Positions 26,738-35,331 of a DNA stretch of 64,000 nucleotides are shown piece by piece (within the stretch, counting starts at the first letter, position 1; each line of letters starts with the position of its first letter). Under the pieces are notes generated by a model, which was not told the origin of the DNA, did no database searches, and was given only the letters and a program-made list of their open reading frames with translations. Location: NCBI RefSeq assembly GCF_016755875.1, contig NZ_BNED01000005.1, positions 5,408,001-5,472,000 on the forward strand, read 5' to 3'. The DNA comes from Streptomyces spororaveus (GTDB taxonomy: Bacteria > Actinomycetota > Actinomycetes > Streptomycetales > Streptomycetaceae). A program made the translations under genes and the position numbers.

Positions 26738-27680
26738 CGCCCCGCCGCAGGCCCGTGCCGTCCCGGCCCGACCCCGGGGCTCCGGCCCGGACCCCGCGCC
26801 TCGAACGCCGGCGGGGCTGGCGCGGCCGGCGGGGCCGGCGGGGCCAAGGGAGCCGAGGGGCAAGGTGCCGCGGGGGGTGTGGGCTGTGCCGCCCGTTGCC
26901 GTGCTCGGGGTGGTGTTCCTGTATCCGCTCGCGCTCGTCGTCCAGCAGTCGCTCAGCCCCGACAGCGGCGGCGGGGCCTTCGACACCTACTCCGCCGTCT
27001 TCGCCTCGCAGAGCTTCCGCGAAGCTCTCGGGACCACCGTCTGGCTGGCCGTCGGTGCCACCGCCGGCTGCCTCGTACTCGGCTTCGCGCTCGCACTGGT
27101 CATCGCCTTCGTGCCCTTCCCCGGGGCCCGCGCCGTCGCCAAGTTCATCGACGTCTTCCTCTCCTTCCCCTCCTTCCTCATCACCCTCGCCCTCCTCTTC
27201 GTCTACGGAACGGTCGGCATGGCCAACGGCCTCGTCACCGACCTCACCGGCGCCGCCGAGGGACCCTTCCACTTCCTCACCACCCCGTGGGGCGTCCTGC
27301 TCGCGGAGATCACGTACTTCACGCCCTTCGTGATGCGCCCGCTGCTCGCCGCCTTCTCCCAGCTGGACACCGCCCAGCTGGAGGTCGCCGCCGGCCTCGG
27401 AGCCCGGCCCGCCCGGATCGTCCGGCAGGTGATCCTGCCCGAGGCCCTCCCGGCCCTCGCCGCGGGCGGCAGCCTCGTCCTGGTCATGTGCCTGAACGAG
27501 TTCGGGATCGTCCTGTTCACCGGCGCCAAGGACGTCACGACCCTCCCGATGCTCATCTACGGCAAGGCCATCCTCGAATCCGACTACTCGGCCGCCTGCG
27601 TGGTCGCCGTCGTCAACATCGCTATATCCGTCGGCCTGTTCGGCCTCTACCGGGTGGTGGGCAAGCGTGCTGGTGCATAG
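26730..27680 (+). CDS. Aminophosphonate ABC transporter permease 1
   Basis: The 316-aa permease has six transmembrane segments starting at about residue 52 (VAVLGVVFLYPLALVV). The EAA loop is EVAAGLGARPARIVRQVILPEALP. The first 50 residues are Pro/Ala-rich and are encoded partly by a copy of a dispersed intergenic motif (26796-26818). The gene's 5' end has therefore either absorbed a repeat, or translation starts further on, for example at the GTG near 26878. GTG 26730 is kept because it overlaps the ATPase stop in a coupling arrangement. Confidence 0.83.
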
Positions 27681-28464
27681 CAAGAGCGGCCGCTGGGCCG
27701 CCTGGGCCCTCTTCGGCCTCCTCTTCCTGCCACTGTTCGCCCTGCCCCTGCTCGTCGTGGTCGCGGCCTCCTTCGCCACCCACTGGTCCGGGGCCTTCCC
27801 CTCCGGTCCGACCACCGGGAACTACGCGGCCGCCGTGCGCGGCGAGTCCCTCCAGGCCCTGACCACCAGCCTGGTCACCGCCCTCGCCGCCAGCCTCCTC
27901 GCGCTCGCCGTCGGCACCTGGGCCGCGCTCGCCGCGGCCACGCTGAGGAAGCGCGGCAAACGGATCATCGACGCGCTGTTCGTGCTGCCCGTCGCCGTGC
28001 CGTCCGTGGTCGTCGGCCTCGCCGTGCTCGTCGCCTTCAGCCGGCCGCCGGTCCTGCTCAACGGCACCAGCTCGATCGTCATCCTGGCGCACACGATCCT
28101 TGTCACGGCGTTCGCCCACCAGTCGGTCTCGGCGGCGATCGTACGGCTCGACCCCGCGTACGAGCAGGCGGCCGCCTCCCTGGGCGCCCGTCCCGCGTAC
28201 GTGCTGTGGCGGGTCAGGCTCCCCCTCCTGCTGCCGTCCCTCACGGCCGCGGCCGGCCTCTGCTTCGCCCTGTCCATGGGCGAGTTGAGTGCCACGATGA
28301 TGCTCTACCCGCCGGACTGGATGCCCCTGCCCGTCCGCGTCTTCACCGCCACCGACCGCGGTTCGCTCTTCGGCGGATCCGCCGTCGCCGTGGTCCTGAT
28401 GGCCACCACCCTGCTGGTCCTCCTGGCCGTCTCCCGCGTCCGTACCAAGGCCTCGTACCGCTGA
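27667..28464 (+). CDS. Aminophosphonate ABC transporter permease 2
   Basis: The 265-aa permease has six hydrophobic segments and the EAA loop EQAAASLGARPAYVLWRVRLP. It pairs with the previous permease as the heterodimeric channel. The GTG at 27667 lies 14 bp inside the upstream gene. A 77-bp gap with GGAAG just before the next ATG separates it from the lipoprotein gene. Confidence 0.88.
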   Translation: MLVHSKSGRWAAWALFGLLFLPLFALPLLVVVAASFATHWSGAFPSGPTTGNYAAAVRGESLQALTTSLVTALAASLLALAVGTWAALAAATLRKRGKRIIDALFVLPVAVPSVVVGLAVLVAFSRPPVLLNGTSSIVILAHTILVTAFAHQSVSAAIVRLDPAYEQAAASLGARPAYVLWRVRLPLLLPSLTAAAGLCFALSMGELSATMMLYPPDWMPLPVRVFTATDRGSLFGGSAVAVVLMATTLLVLLAVSRVRTKASYR

Positions 28465-28541
28465 ACGCGCCGACCGCCGACCCCCTCTACCGCGCACCGC
28501 CTCATTTCCCCGCTGACTCCCTTTCCCTGTAAGGAAGTTCC

Positions 28542-29615
28542 ATGACCGCGAAGAGACTCCCGCGCACCGCCACCGCCGTCACCGGCGCCCTCGCCCTCGC
28601 CTCCTCCCTCACCGCCTGCGGCGGGGACTCCGCCGCCGACTCCGAGGGCGGCGGGAAGGTCGTCACCGTCTACAGTGCCGACGGCCTCAAGAGCGAGAAG
28701 GGCGACGGCTGGTACGACAAGGTGTTCGCCGACTTCACGAAGAAGACCGGCATCGAGGTCAAGTACGTCGAGGGCGGCTCGGGCGAGATGGTGCAGCGCG
28801 CCGTCCGCGAGAGGACCAACACCCAGGCGGACGTACTGATCACCCTGCCGCCCTTCATCCAGCAGGCCGACGGGAAGGGCCTGCTGCAGTCCTACCGGCC
28901 GCAGGGCTCCGACAAGGTCAACGGCGCGGACAAGGCCGCCGACGGCAAGTGGACCTCGGTCGTCAAGAACTACTTCGGATTCGTCTACAACAAGAAGGAG
29001 CTCGCCGAGGCCCCCAAGACCTGGGAGGAGCTGCTGGAGGCCAAGTACAAGGGCAAACTGCAGTACTCCACCCCGGGTGTCGCGGGCGACGGTACGGCCG
29101 TGCTCATCAAGTCGATGCACGACTTCGGCGGCAAGGAGCCGGCGATGGAGTACCTGAAGAAGCTCCAGGCCAACAACGTCGGCCCGTCCTCCTCCACCAG
29201 CAAGCTCGCGCCCAAGACCGACAAGGGCGAGCTGCTCGTGGCCAACGGCGACGTCCAGATGAACTTCGCGCAGTCCAAGTCCATGCCGAACCTGGGCATC
29301 TGGTTCCCGGCGAAGGAGGGCGGCCGGCCCACCAGCTTCGCGCTGCCGTACGCGGCCGGTCTGGTCGACAAGGCCCCGCACACCGAGAACGGCAGGAAGC
29401 TCCTCGACTTCCTCCTCAGCGAGGAGGCCCAGCAGCAGGTCAGCGGGGTCGGCGGCGGCTTCCCGGCGCGCACCGACGTCAAGCCGACCGACGCCAACGC
29501 CGTCGAACTCACCAAGCTCATGACGGGCGTGGAGATCTTCGAGCCGGACTGGGCCGACATCGACAAGAACCTCACCGGCTACGTCGACGCGTGGAAGTCG
29601 GCGACCGGCAGCTGA
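28542..29615 (+). CDS. 2-Aminoethylphosphonate-type ABC substrate-binding lipoprotein
   Basis: The 357-aa extracellular binding protein has a lipobox LTAC (lipidated Cys26) followed by a Gly/Ser/Asp linker. The mature domain (VVTVYSADGLKSEKGDGWYD onward) is of the iron/phosphonate-type periplasmic binding family. The blocks GFVYNKKELAEAPKTWEELL and LGIWFPAKEGG are characteristic. Context with an FAD oxidoreductase and a phosphonatase-like hydrolase points to 2-aminoethylphosphonate or its N-methyl derivatives as ligand. A hairpin ends the operon at 29671. Confidence 0.88.
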   Translation: MTAKRLPRTATAVTGALALASSLTACGGDSAADSEGGGKVVTVYSADGLKSEKGDGWYDKVFADFTKKTGIEVKYVEGGSGEMVQRAVRERTNTQADVLITLPPFIQQADGKGLLQSYRPQGSDKVNGADKAADGKWTSVVKNYFGFVYNKKELAEAPKTWEELLEAKYKGKLQYSTPGVAGDGTAVLIKSMHDFGGKEPAMEYLKKLQANNVGPSSSTSKLAPKTDKGELLVANGDVQMNFAQSKSMPNLGIWFPAKEGGRPTSFALPYAAGLVDKAPHTENGRKLLDFLLSEEAQQQVSGVGGGFPARTDVKPTDANAVELTKLMTGVEIFEPDWADIDKNLTGYVDAWKSATGS

Positions 29616-29659
29616 CCGGTCACTTCCCGGCCACCCCCGACCGGCAGAGTGACCCTTGC

Positions 29660-29675
29660 ATAACGGGTCTGGACC
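29660..29675. promoter_or_regulatory. Second operator candidate of the phosphonate regulon
   Basis: ATAACGGGTCTGGACC differs from the copy at 23735-23750 at two positions. It lies 100 bp before the phosphodiesterase gene and overlaps the left arm of the terminator hairpin. Confidence 0.55.
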
Positions 29676-29695
29676 GAAGACCGCACCTTCGGTCC
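29671..29695. terminator. Terminator of the transporter operon
   Basis: A 9-bp stem (GGACCGAAG with CTTCGGTCC) and a 7-nt loop lie 56 bp after the lipoprotein stop. There is no U-tract, as is usual in this genus. Confidence 0.6.
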
Positions 29696-29775
29696 GGCCC
29701 CGCCTCTCGCCCCCGCTCCCTTCCCCGCTCCTTTCCCCGCACCTTTCCCCGCTCACTTGCTCCCAGGAGGAGTAC

Positions 29776-31305
29776 GTGTCCCCTGTCCTGCCCGGACGTC
29801 GCGCCCTCGCCGCGACCGCCGTCACCTCCGCCCTGATCGCCGCCACCGCCGCAGCCGCGCCCGCCGGCGCCGCTCCCGCCGCCGCGGCGGCCAACACCGA
29901 CAAGGTCCTCGTCATCGGGATCGACGGCGCCGTCCTGGACCGCGTCAAGGCCGCCGCCGCGCCCCACCTGAACGGCCTGATGGCCCAGGGGCTGACCGCC
30001 CGCAGCACCCTCTACGCCGGCCCGATGGCCGCCACCTCCTCGGGCCCCGGCTGGTCCACCATCGCCACCGGGGTCTGGCCCGACAAGCACGGCGTGAAGG
30101 ACAACTCCTTCACCGGCAAGAACTACACCGCCCACCCGGACTTCCTGACCCGCATCGAGAACGCCAGGCCGGCGCTCAACACGTACGCGGCCGCCGACTG
30201 GGAGCCCGTCACCTCCACCGACCAGAACGGCCCGATCTTCTCCTCGAAGGTCGACAGGCGCCTCTCCCTCAAGGGCGACCGCGACGGCTACCGCACCGAG
30301 GACCCGAAGATCGCCGCGGCCGCCGCCGCCGAACTGCAGGGCCAGAACCCGGACGCCGCCTTCGTCTACCTCGGCGAGATCGACGCGGCCGGCCACGCCT
30401 ACGGCGCCGCCAGCCAGCAGTACCTCGACACCGTCGCCCGCGTCGACACCCTGGTCGGCCAGCTCCTGACCGCCGTCAAGAACCGCCCGACGTACGCCCA
30501 GGAGAACTGGAAGATCCTGGTCACCACCGACCACGGCCACACCGACTCCGGCGGCCACGGCGGCTCGACCATCCAGGAGCGCGGCACCTTCGTCATCGCC
30601 AAGGGCGCGGGCATCCCGGCCGGCTCCGTACGCGCCGACGTGCGGCTGACCGACGTCGCGGCCACCGCGCTCGCCCAGGTCGGCGTGAGCGGCTCCGGCC
30701 TCGACGGCGTCCCGCTGAACGCCCCGGACGACGACCCGTTCGACACGCTGCGCCCGAACCTCCTGGCCCGGGTGGACGAGACGGGCATCCCGGCCGCGGT
30801 GAAGGGCTTCACGCACACCCCGCCCGCCGGCTGGTCCGTCGACAACTCCAGGATGGGCGCGGGCGGTGTCACCGAGTGGGCCGGCTGGGCGTTCGCGACC
30901 GACGAGTTCTGGAGCCAGTCGCAGCGCGACCAGTGGCGCGAGCTGAACGTCCGCTCCCGTGACGTCTTCGCCGTCGCCGACTCCGACGAGTGGGACGACA
31001 AGAGCCACACCGGCACCTTCGACTCCACCCTCGTCACCCCCAAGTGGACGGTCGCGGGCGGCAGTACGCGCACCCTGACCTTCCAGACCCACTACCGCCA
31101 CGAGGCCGGTCAGACCGCCCAGGTCCTGGTCTCCTACAGCGGCGCCGCCCCGACCGTGGTGAAGACCTACACCGCCGACGCGGTCGCCAAGGCCGAGTCC
31201 CTCGCCCTCCAGGTTCCGGCCGGCGCCACCGACGTCCAGGTCCGTTTCCGCTACAGCGGCGACAACAACTGGTTCTGGACCGTCGACAACGTCCGCCTGG
31301 GCTGA
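29776..31305 (+). CDS. Secreted alkaline-phosphatase-superfamily phosphodiesterase
   Basis: The 509-aa exported protein has a long Ala-rich signal peptide. The N-terminal catalytic domain is of the nucleotide pyrophosphatase/phosphodiesterase type. Metal ligands are visible in LVIGIDGAVLD, the nucleophile region SGPGWSTIATG, GEIDAAGHAYG and TTDHGHTDSGGHGG. The C-terminal ~170 residues form a β-sandwich-like domain (GWSVDNSRMGAGGVTEWAGW, ending NWFWTVDNVRL). It may release phosphate or phosphonate from extracellular esters. GTG 29776 has AGGAGG 5 nt upstream. The shared operator at 29660 ties it to the phosphonate regulon. Confidence 0.85.
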   Translation: MSPVLPGRRALAATAVTSALIAATAAAAPAGAAPAAAAANTDKVLVIGIDGAVLDRVKAAAAPHLNGLMAQGLTARSTLYAGPMAATSSGPGWSTIATGVWPDKHGVKDNSFTGKNYTAHPDFLTRIENARPALNTYAAADWEPVTSTDQNGPIFSSKVDRRLSLKGDRDGYRTEDPKIAAAAAAELQGQNPDAAFVYLGEIDAAGHAYGAASQQYLDTVARVDTLVGQLLTAVKNRPTYAQENWKILVTTDHGHTDSGGHGGSTIQERGTFVIAKGAGIPAGSVRADVRLTDVAATALAQVGVSGSGLDGVPLNAPDDDPFDTLRPNLLARVDETGIPAAVKGFTHTPPAGWSVDNSRMGAGGVTEWAGWAFATDEFWSQSQRDQWRELNVRSRDVFAVADSDEWDDKSHTGTFDSTLVTPKWTVAGGSTRTLTFQTHYRHEAGQTAQVLVSYSGAAPTVVKTYTADAVAKAESLALQVPAGATDVQVRFRYSGDNNWFWTVDNVRLG

Positions 31306-31418
31306 CCCTTCCCCGTGGTCCGGGTCCGGGCTGTGGACGCCCAGGACGTCCACGGCCCGGCCCCGATAGGGTGGTAGAGACCAGAGGTCGCAGGTCACCG
31401 AGAGCGGAGAACAGTCCA

Positions 31419-32198
31419 GTGGCAGAGCGCAAGCCGATCGAATCCTGGCTCACCGACATGGACGGGGTCCTCATCCACGAGGGCACCCCGATCCCCGGCG
31501 CCGATGCCTTCATCAAGCGGCTGCGCGAGTCCGGCAAGCCCTTCCTGGTGCTGACCAACAACTCGATCTACACCCCCCGCGACCTCCAGGCCCGGCTGCA
31601 CCGGATGGGCCTCGACGTCCCCGTCGAGAACATCTGGACCTCGGCGCTGGCCACCGCGAAGTTCCTCGACGACCAGCGCCCCGGCGGCACGGCGTACGTC
31701 ATCGGCGAGGCCGGCCTGACCACGGCCCTCCACGACATCGGCTACATCCTGACCGACCACGAGCCCGACTACGTCGTCCTGGGCGAGACCCGGACGTACA
31801 GCTTCGAGGCGATGACCAAGGCGGTCCGCCTGATCAACGCGGGCGCGCGCTTCATCTGCACCAACCCCGACGAGACCGGCCCCTCCACCGAGGGCCCGCT
31901 CCCGGCCACCGGCGCCGTCGCCGCGCTGATCACCAAGGCCACCGGCAAGAAGCCGTACTTCGCCGGGAAGCCGAACCCGCTGATGATGCGTACCGGCCTG
32001 AACGCCATCGGCGCGCACTCCGAGACCAGCGCGATGATCGGCGACCGGATGGACACCGACGTGCTGGCCGGTCTGGAGGCGGGCATGCAGACCTTCCTCG
32101 TCCTCACCGGCCTGACCACCGAGCAGGACACGGAGAAGTTCCCGTTCCGCCCCACCAGGACGGTCGCCTCGATCGCGGACCTGGTCGACCTCGTCTGA
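31419..32198 (+). CDS. HAD-IIA family hydrolase (NagD-like)
   Basis: The 259-aa hydrolase has the HAD nucleophile motif LTDMDGVLIHEG and motif II LTNNS. The C2-type cap lies in the middle, with CTNPDETGPSTEG, the lysine in YFAGKPNPLM, and IGDRMDTDVLAGLEAG for metal binding. NagD-like enzymes dephosphorylate small sugar phosphates or nucleotides. The GTG at 31419 has a GGAG site upstream, and a TAGGGT -10 box lies at 31367-31372. It stands alone between the phosphodiesterase gene and a sortase cluster. Confidence 0.88.
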   Translation: MAERKPIESWLTDMDGVLIHEGTPIPGADAFIKRLRESGKPFLVLTNNSIYTPRDLQARLHRMGLDVPVENIWTSALATAKFLDDQRPGGTAYVIGEAGLTTALHDIGYILTDHEPDYVVLGETRTYSFEAMTKAVRLINAGARFICTNPDETGPSTEGPLPATGAVAALITKATGKKPYFAGKPNPLMMRTGLNAIGAHSETSAMIGDRMDTDVLAGLEAGMQTFLVLTGLTTEQDTEKFPFRPTRTVASIADLVDLV

Positions 32199-32323
32199 CG
32201 CCGCCCACCGGCGTACGGCCGGACGGGCGTACCGCGTTTGGGGCGTACGGCTGACACGTACGGCGCCGCTCCGGATGCGCGGCGGCGCGCCGCGCGTGAA
32301 TCTCCTTGTCGAGGAGGTTCACC

Positions 32324-32929
32324 ATGCGCAGTGTTCCGATCGCTGTCCGCGCCACCGCGATGGCCGTCGCCCTGGCGGCATTCTCGGTGGTGACCGCGCC
32401 GATCGCCCTCGCGGGCGAGGAGGACCGCGGTGACCGCGGCGACCGCGGCGACCGCGGCAGCGTCACGGTCGACCCGAATCCGGCTCACCCCGGAGCGCAG
32501 GTCAAGCTGCGCGTCCAGGGCTGTGACGGCAACCGCGGAGCGGCCAAGTCCGCCGCCTTCGTGTCGGACGTCGACCTCTACGGCCGGGACGGCGGCCGCA
32601 GCCCGCTCTACGGCGACGCGATGATCAGCTCGCACGCCTCGCCCGGCTGGCACTCCGTCCGGGTGATGTGCGACGGCCACGAGAAGGTCAGCGGCTCCGT
32701 CCAGATCTCCGAGTACCGCCCGTCCCACCACGCCACGCCCGTCTGGCCGGTCCACGCGGGCGGCGGCGGCATGTCCGCCGAGCTCGCGGCGCAGTCGGCC
32801 AAGAAGGCCCATGGCACCGGCGGTCCGGGACTGCCGCACACGGTGATCGGCGCCGTCCTCGCCGCGGTCGCCACCCTGGCCGTCGCGGGCCGGGCGCTGG
32901 CCCTGCGCCGCCGCCGCAGCGGTGAGTGA
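32324..32929 (+). CDS. Secreted protein with C-terminal anchor, sortase-linked
   Basis: The 201-aa protein has a Sec signal peptide (MRSVPIAVRATAMAVALAAF, cleavage near ALA-GE) and a short GDRGDRGDRG run at the mature N-terminus. An Ig-like segment follows (SVTVDPNPAHPGAQVKLRV). The C-terminus has GLPHTV, a hydrophobic helix and a RRRRSGE tail, a degenerate sorting signal. It is 15 bp upstream of a class F sortase gene, its probable partner. The ATG has GAGGAGG 6 nt upstream. Confidence 0.8.
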   Translation: MRSVPIAVRATAMAVALAAFSVVTAPIALAGEEDRGDRGDRGDRGSVTVDPNPAHPGAQVKLRVQGCDGNRGAAKSAAFVSDVDLYGRDGGRSPLYGDAMISSHASPGWHSVRVMCDGHEKVSGSVQISEYRPSHHATPVWPVHAGGGGMSAELAAQSAKKAHGTGGPGLPHTVIGAVLAAVATLAVAGRALALRRRRSGE

Positions 32930-32944
32930 GGCCGGTGAAGGCCG

Positions 32945-33613
32945 GTGAGTGAGGACAAGGGCTCCGCCGGCGGCCGGCTGCTGACCTTCACCGCCTGGGC
33001 GGTGCTGGTGCTCGGCCTGTGGCTGTGGGGCCGCCAGCTCACCGTGGCGCCGGCCCCGCCCGCCGGTCAGGCCGGCGGGTCGGTGGGTCCGGGGCTGCCG
33101 GCCGCGCACGCCCCGCTTGCCGCGGCCCCGCCCCAGCGCGTCGACGTGCCCTCCATAGGCATCCAGGCTCCGGTGATATCCCGGGACCTGGACAAGGACG
33201 GGGCCATCGAGCCGCCCCCGTACGACCAGCCGGGCACGGTGGGCTGGTGGGGCCGGGGAGCCCAGCCGGGAACGGCCGGGACGGCGCTGATGGTGGGGCA
33301 CGTGGACACCCGGTCCAAGCCGGCGGTGTTCTACGGCCTGAGCACGGCGCAGCCGGGCGACAAGGTACGGGTGGTGCGGACGGACGGTTCGGTCGCCGAG
33401 TTCACGGTCGAGGACGTACGGGTCTACGAGCGCGCGGCCTTCGACGCGCACAAGGCCTACGGCCAGCGGGTGCGGGGCCGCGCGGAGCTGCGGCTCGTGA
33501 CCTGTGGGGGCTCCTACGACAAGGCGGCCAAGGAGTACACGGCGAACGTGGTGGTCTCCGCCTACCTGACGGGCGTGGGAGCCCGCCCGGGCGCGCCCGG
33601 TACCGCCGCCTGA
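32945..33613 (+). CDS. Class F sortase
   Basis: The 222-aa membrane-anchored transpeptidase has one N-terminal helix (LLTFTAWAVLVLGLWLWG). The sortase β-barrel carries catalytic His119 in LMVGHVDT and Cys187 in LRLVTCGGS. The conserved VDVPSIGIQAPV strand opens the catalytic domain. Class F sortases in actinobacteria often sit next to a secreted protein of the kind encoded just upstream. GTG start; a strong terminator follows at 33626. Confidence 0.88.
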   Translation: MSEDKGSAGGRLLTFTAWAVLVLGLWLWGRQLTVAPAPPAGQAGGSVGPGLPAAHAPLAAAPPQRVDVPSIGIQAPVISRDLDKDGAIEPPPYDQPGTVGWWGRGAQPGTAGTALMVGHVDTRSKPAVFYGLSTAQPGDKVRVVRTDGSVAEFTVEDVRVYERAAFDAHKAYGQRVRGRAELRLVTCGGSYDKAAKEYTANVVVSAYLTGVGARPGAPGTAA

Positions 33614-33625
33614 GCGGAGAACGAA

Positions 33626-33659
33626 GAAGCCCCCCGCAGCTTTCGCTGCGAGGGGCTTC
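33626..33659. terminator. Terminator between sortase and tRNA genes
   Basis: A 15-bp stem (33626-33640 with 33645-33659, one mismatch) with loop TTTC lies between the sortase gene and the convergent tRNA-Lys gene. Confidence 0.75.
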
Positions 33660-33668
33660 CTCCGTCTG

Positions 33669-33742
33669 TGCGCCGCCAGGGACTCGAACCCCGGACCCGC
33701 TGATTAAGAGTCAGCTGCTCTAACCAACTGAGCTAGCGGCGC
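33669..33742 (-). tRNA. tRNA-Lys (CTT), copy 1
   Basis: The 74-nt gene folds as a standard cloverleaf: acceptor GCGCCGC/GCGGCGC, D arm GCTC...GAGC, anticodon stem GCTGA/TCAGC with loop CTCTTAA (anticodon CTT), and T arm with TTCGAGT. CCA is not encoded. TAGAGT on the coding strand upstream may be the -10. It is identical to copies at 41001 and 52041. Confidence 0.97.
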
Positions 33743-33943
33743 TTGCTGACAGGGAAAACTCTACCCCACCTCCAGGGGTGCCCGTGACCAGCCACGCCCG
33801 CCTTGTCCGATTAACCCATGTTTGACGGGTTTATCGTGCACGATATGTCTGCGCGTGCCGCATCTGATGCTTTATCAGGTGCGGCTCCGGTCGACCAGTG
33901 GACCAGTGGACGAGTGGACGAGCAGGGGAGTGGACGGAACCGC

Positions 33944-35320
33944 ATGACGATGCAGCCTCCGACGCATGTGCAGATGCCGATGCCCGGTTTCGAGGAGTAC
34001 GAGCCCGCGGGCGACTGCGTGTGCCGGGGCTGCGCCCAGCGCCGCCGCGCCCTCGCCCGCGCGCGGGCCATACCGCTCCGGGACGGGGGGCACCCGGCCG
34101 TACGCGGCGCCCGCCGGGCGCTGGTGCTGGCCACCGCCGCGGGAGTGGTCCTGGGCGGCGGCAGTGCGACCGCGGTGGCCGTGGCCACCCCTGTCCCGGG
34201 GCCGGGGCCGGCGGCCCTGGACGACCCGAGCTCCCCGCAGGGTGCCCGGACCCCGCTGCACGGCCCGAAGGGCGGGCCGGTGGGCAAGCCCGGCGCTCCC
34301 GCCAAGCCCGGCGCGGTACGGCGGATCGACCGCGCGACGATCATCAACCGGGCGAAGCTGTGGCTGGACGCGGAGGTCCCGTACAGCATGTCCGAGTACT
34401 GGACGGACGGGTACCGGCAGGACTGCTCGGGCTACGTCTCCATGGTCTGGAACCTCGGCTCGAACGAATGGACCGGCAGCCTCGACAAGTTCGCCACCAA
34501 GATCACCAAGGATGAGCTGCTGCCGGGGGACATGCTCCTCTTCCACAACCCGGCGGACCCCAACAACGGCTCGCACGTGGTCATCTTCGGCGGCTGGGTC
34601 GACTCGACGCACACGCACTACGTCGCCTACGAGCAGACGCGCCCGAACACGCGGAAGCTGGCCACGCCCTACGGGTACTGGAGCAACGCGACGAAGTACG
34701 TCCCGTACCGGTTCAACGGGGTGCCCGCCGGCATCCTGCCGGAAGCCCCGGACGCCCAGCCGCCGGCGGGCTCCAAGCCGGGGGACGCGACGGTCTTCCC
34801 CGGCGCGGACAAGTTCGGCCCCGGCGCCACCAACGACCATGTGGCCCAGCTCGGCCGGATGCTGATCGAGCGCGGCGCGTACCGGTTCTACCCCAAGGGG
34901 GTGGCCGACCGGACGTGGAGCGACCACGACAAGCTCGCCACCGCCGCCTTCCAGCGCGCGCAGGGCTGGACGGGCGCGGACGCCGACGGCATTCCGGGCG
35001 CGCACACCTGGAAGCTGCTCGTCGAGAAGCAGGGCAAGAACATCCCGCCGACGGTCGCTGCCGCGCCGGGACCGGGCGGCGTACGGGCCTACCCGGGCGC
35101 CGCGGTGTTCCGCGCGGGCCCGTCGCACGAGGCCATCAGGGCCCTCGGCCGTCAGCTGGTGAAGAAGGGCTTCGGCAAGTACTACACATCCGGTCCGGGC
35201 CTGCGCTGGAGCGAGGCCGACCGCCGCAACGTCGAGGCCTTCCAGCGCGCGCAGGGCTGGACCGGGGCCTCGGCCAACGGCTACCCGGGCCCGGAAACCT
35301 GGCGCCGGCTGTTCGCATGA
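33944..35320 (+). CDS. NlpC/P60-like protein with two peptidoglycan-binding repeats
   Basis: The 458-aa protein starts with a short cysteine pair region (CVCRGC) and a transmembrane helix (ALVLATAAGVVLGGG). An NlpC/P60-like domain follows, with catalytic Cys in QDCSGYVSMVWN and His in NNGSHVVIFGGW. Two repeats of a peptidoglycan-binding module each contain AFQRAQGWTGA and end in TWKLL or TWRRL. It probably acts in cell-wall turnover on the outer face of the membrane. ATG 33944 is preferred; the frame opens at 33818. The stop overlaps an ATG of the SPFH gene. Confidence 0.82.
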   Translation: MTMQPPTHVQMPMPGFEEYEPAGDCVCRGCAQRRRALARARAIPLRDGGHPAVRGARRALVLATAAGVVLGGGSATAVAVATPVPGPGPAALDDPSSPQGARTPLHGPKGGPVGKPGAPAKPGAVRRIDRATIINRAKLWLDAEVPYSMSEYWTDGYRQDCSGYVSMVWNLGSNEWTGSLDKFATKITKDELLPGDMLLFHNPADPNNGSHVVIFGGWVDSTHTHYVAYEQTRPNTRKLATPYGYWSNATKYVPYRFNGVPAGILPEAPDAQPPAGSKPGDATVFPGADKFGPGATNDHVAQLGRMLIERGAYRFYPKGVADRTWSDHDKLATAAFQRAQGWTGADADGIPGAHTWKLLVEKQGKNIPPTVAAAPGPGGVRAYPGAAVFRAGPSHEAIRALGRQLVKKGFGKYYTSGPGLRWSEADRRNVEAFQRAQGWTGASANGYPGPETWRRLFA

Positions 35321-35331
35321 CGGAGGTAACG

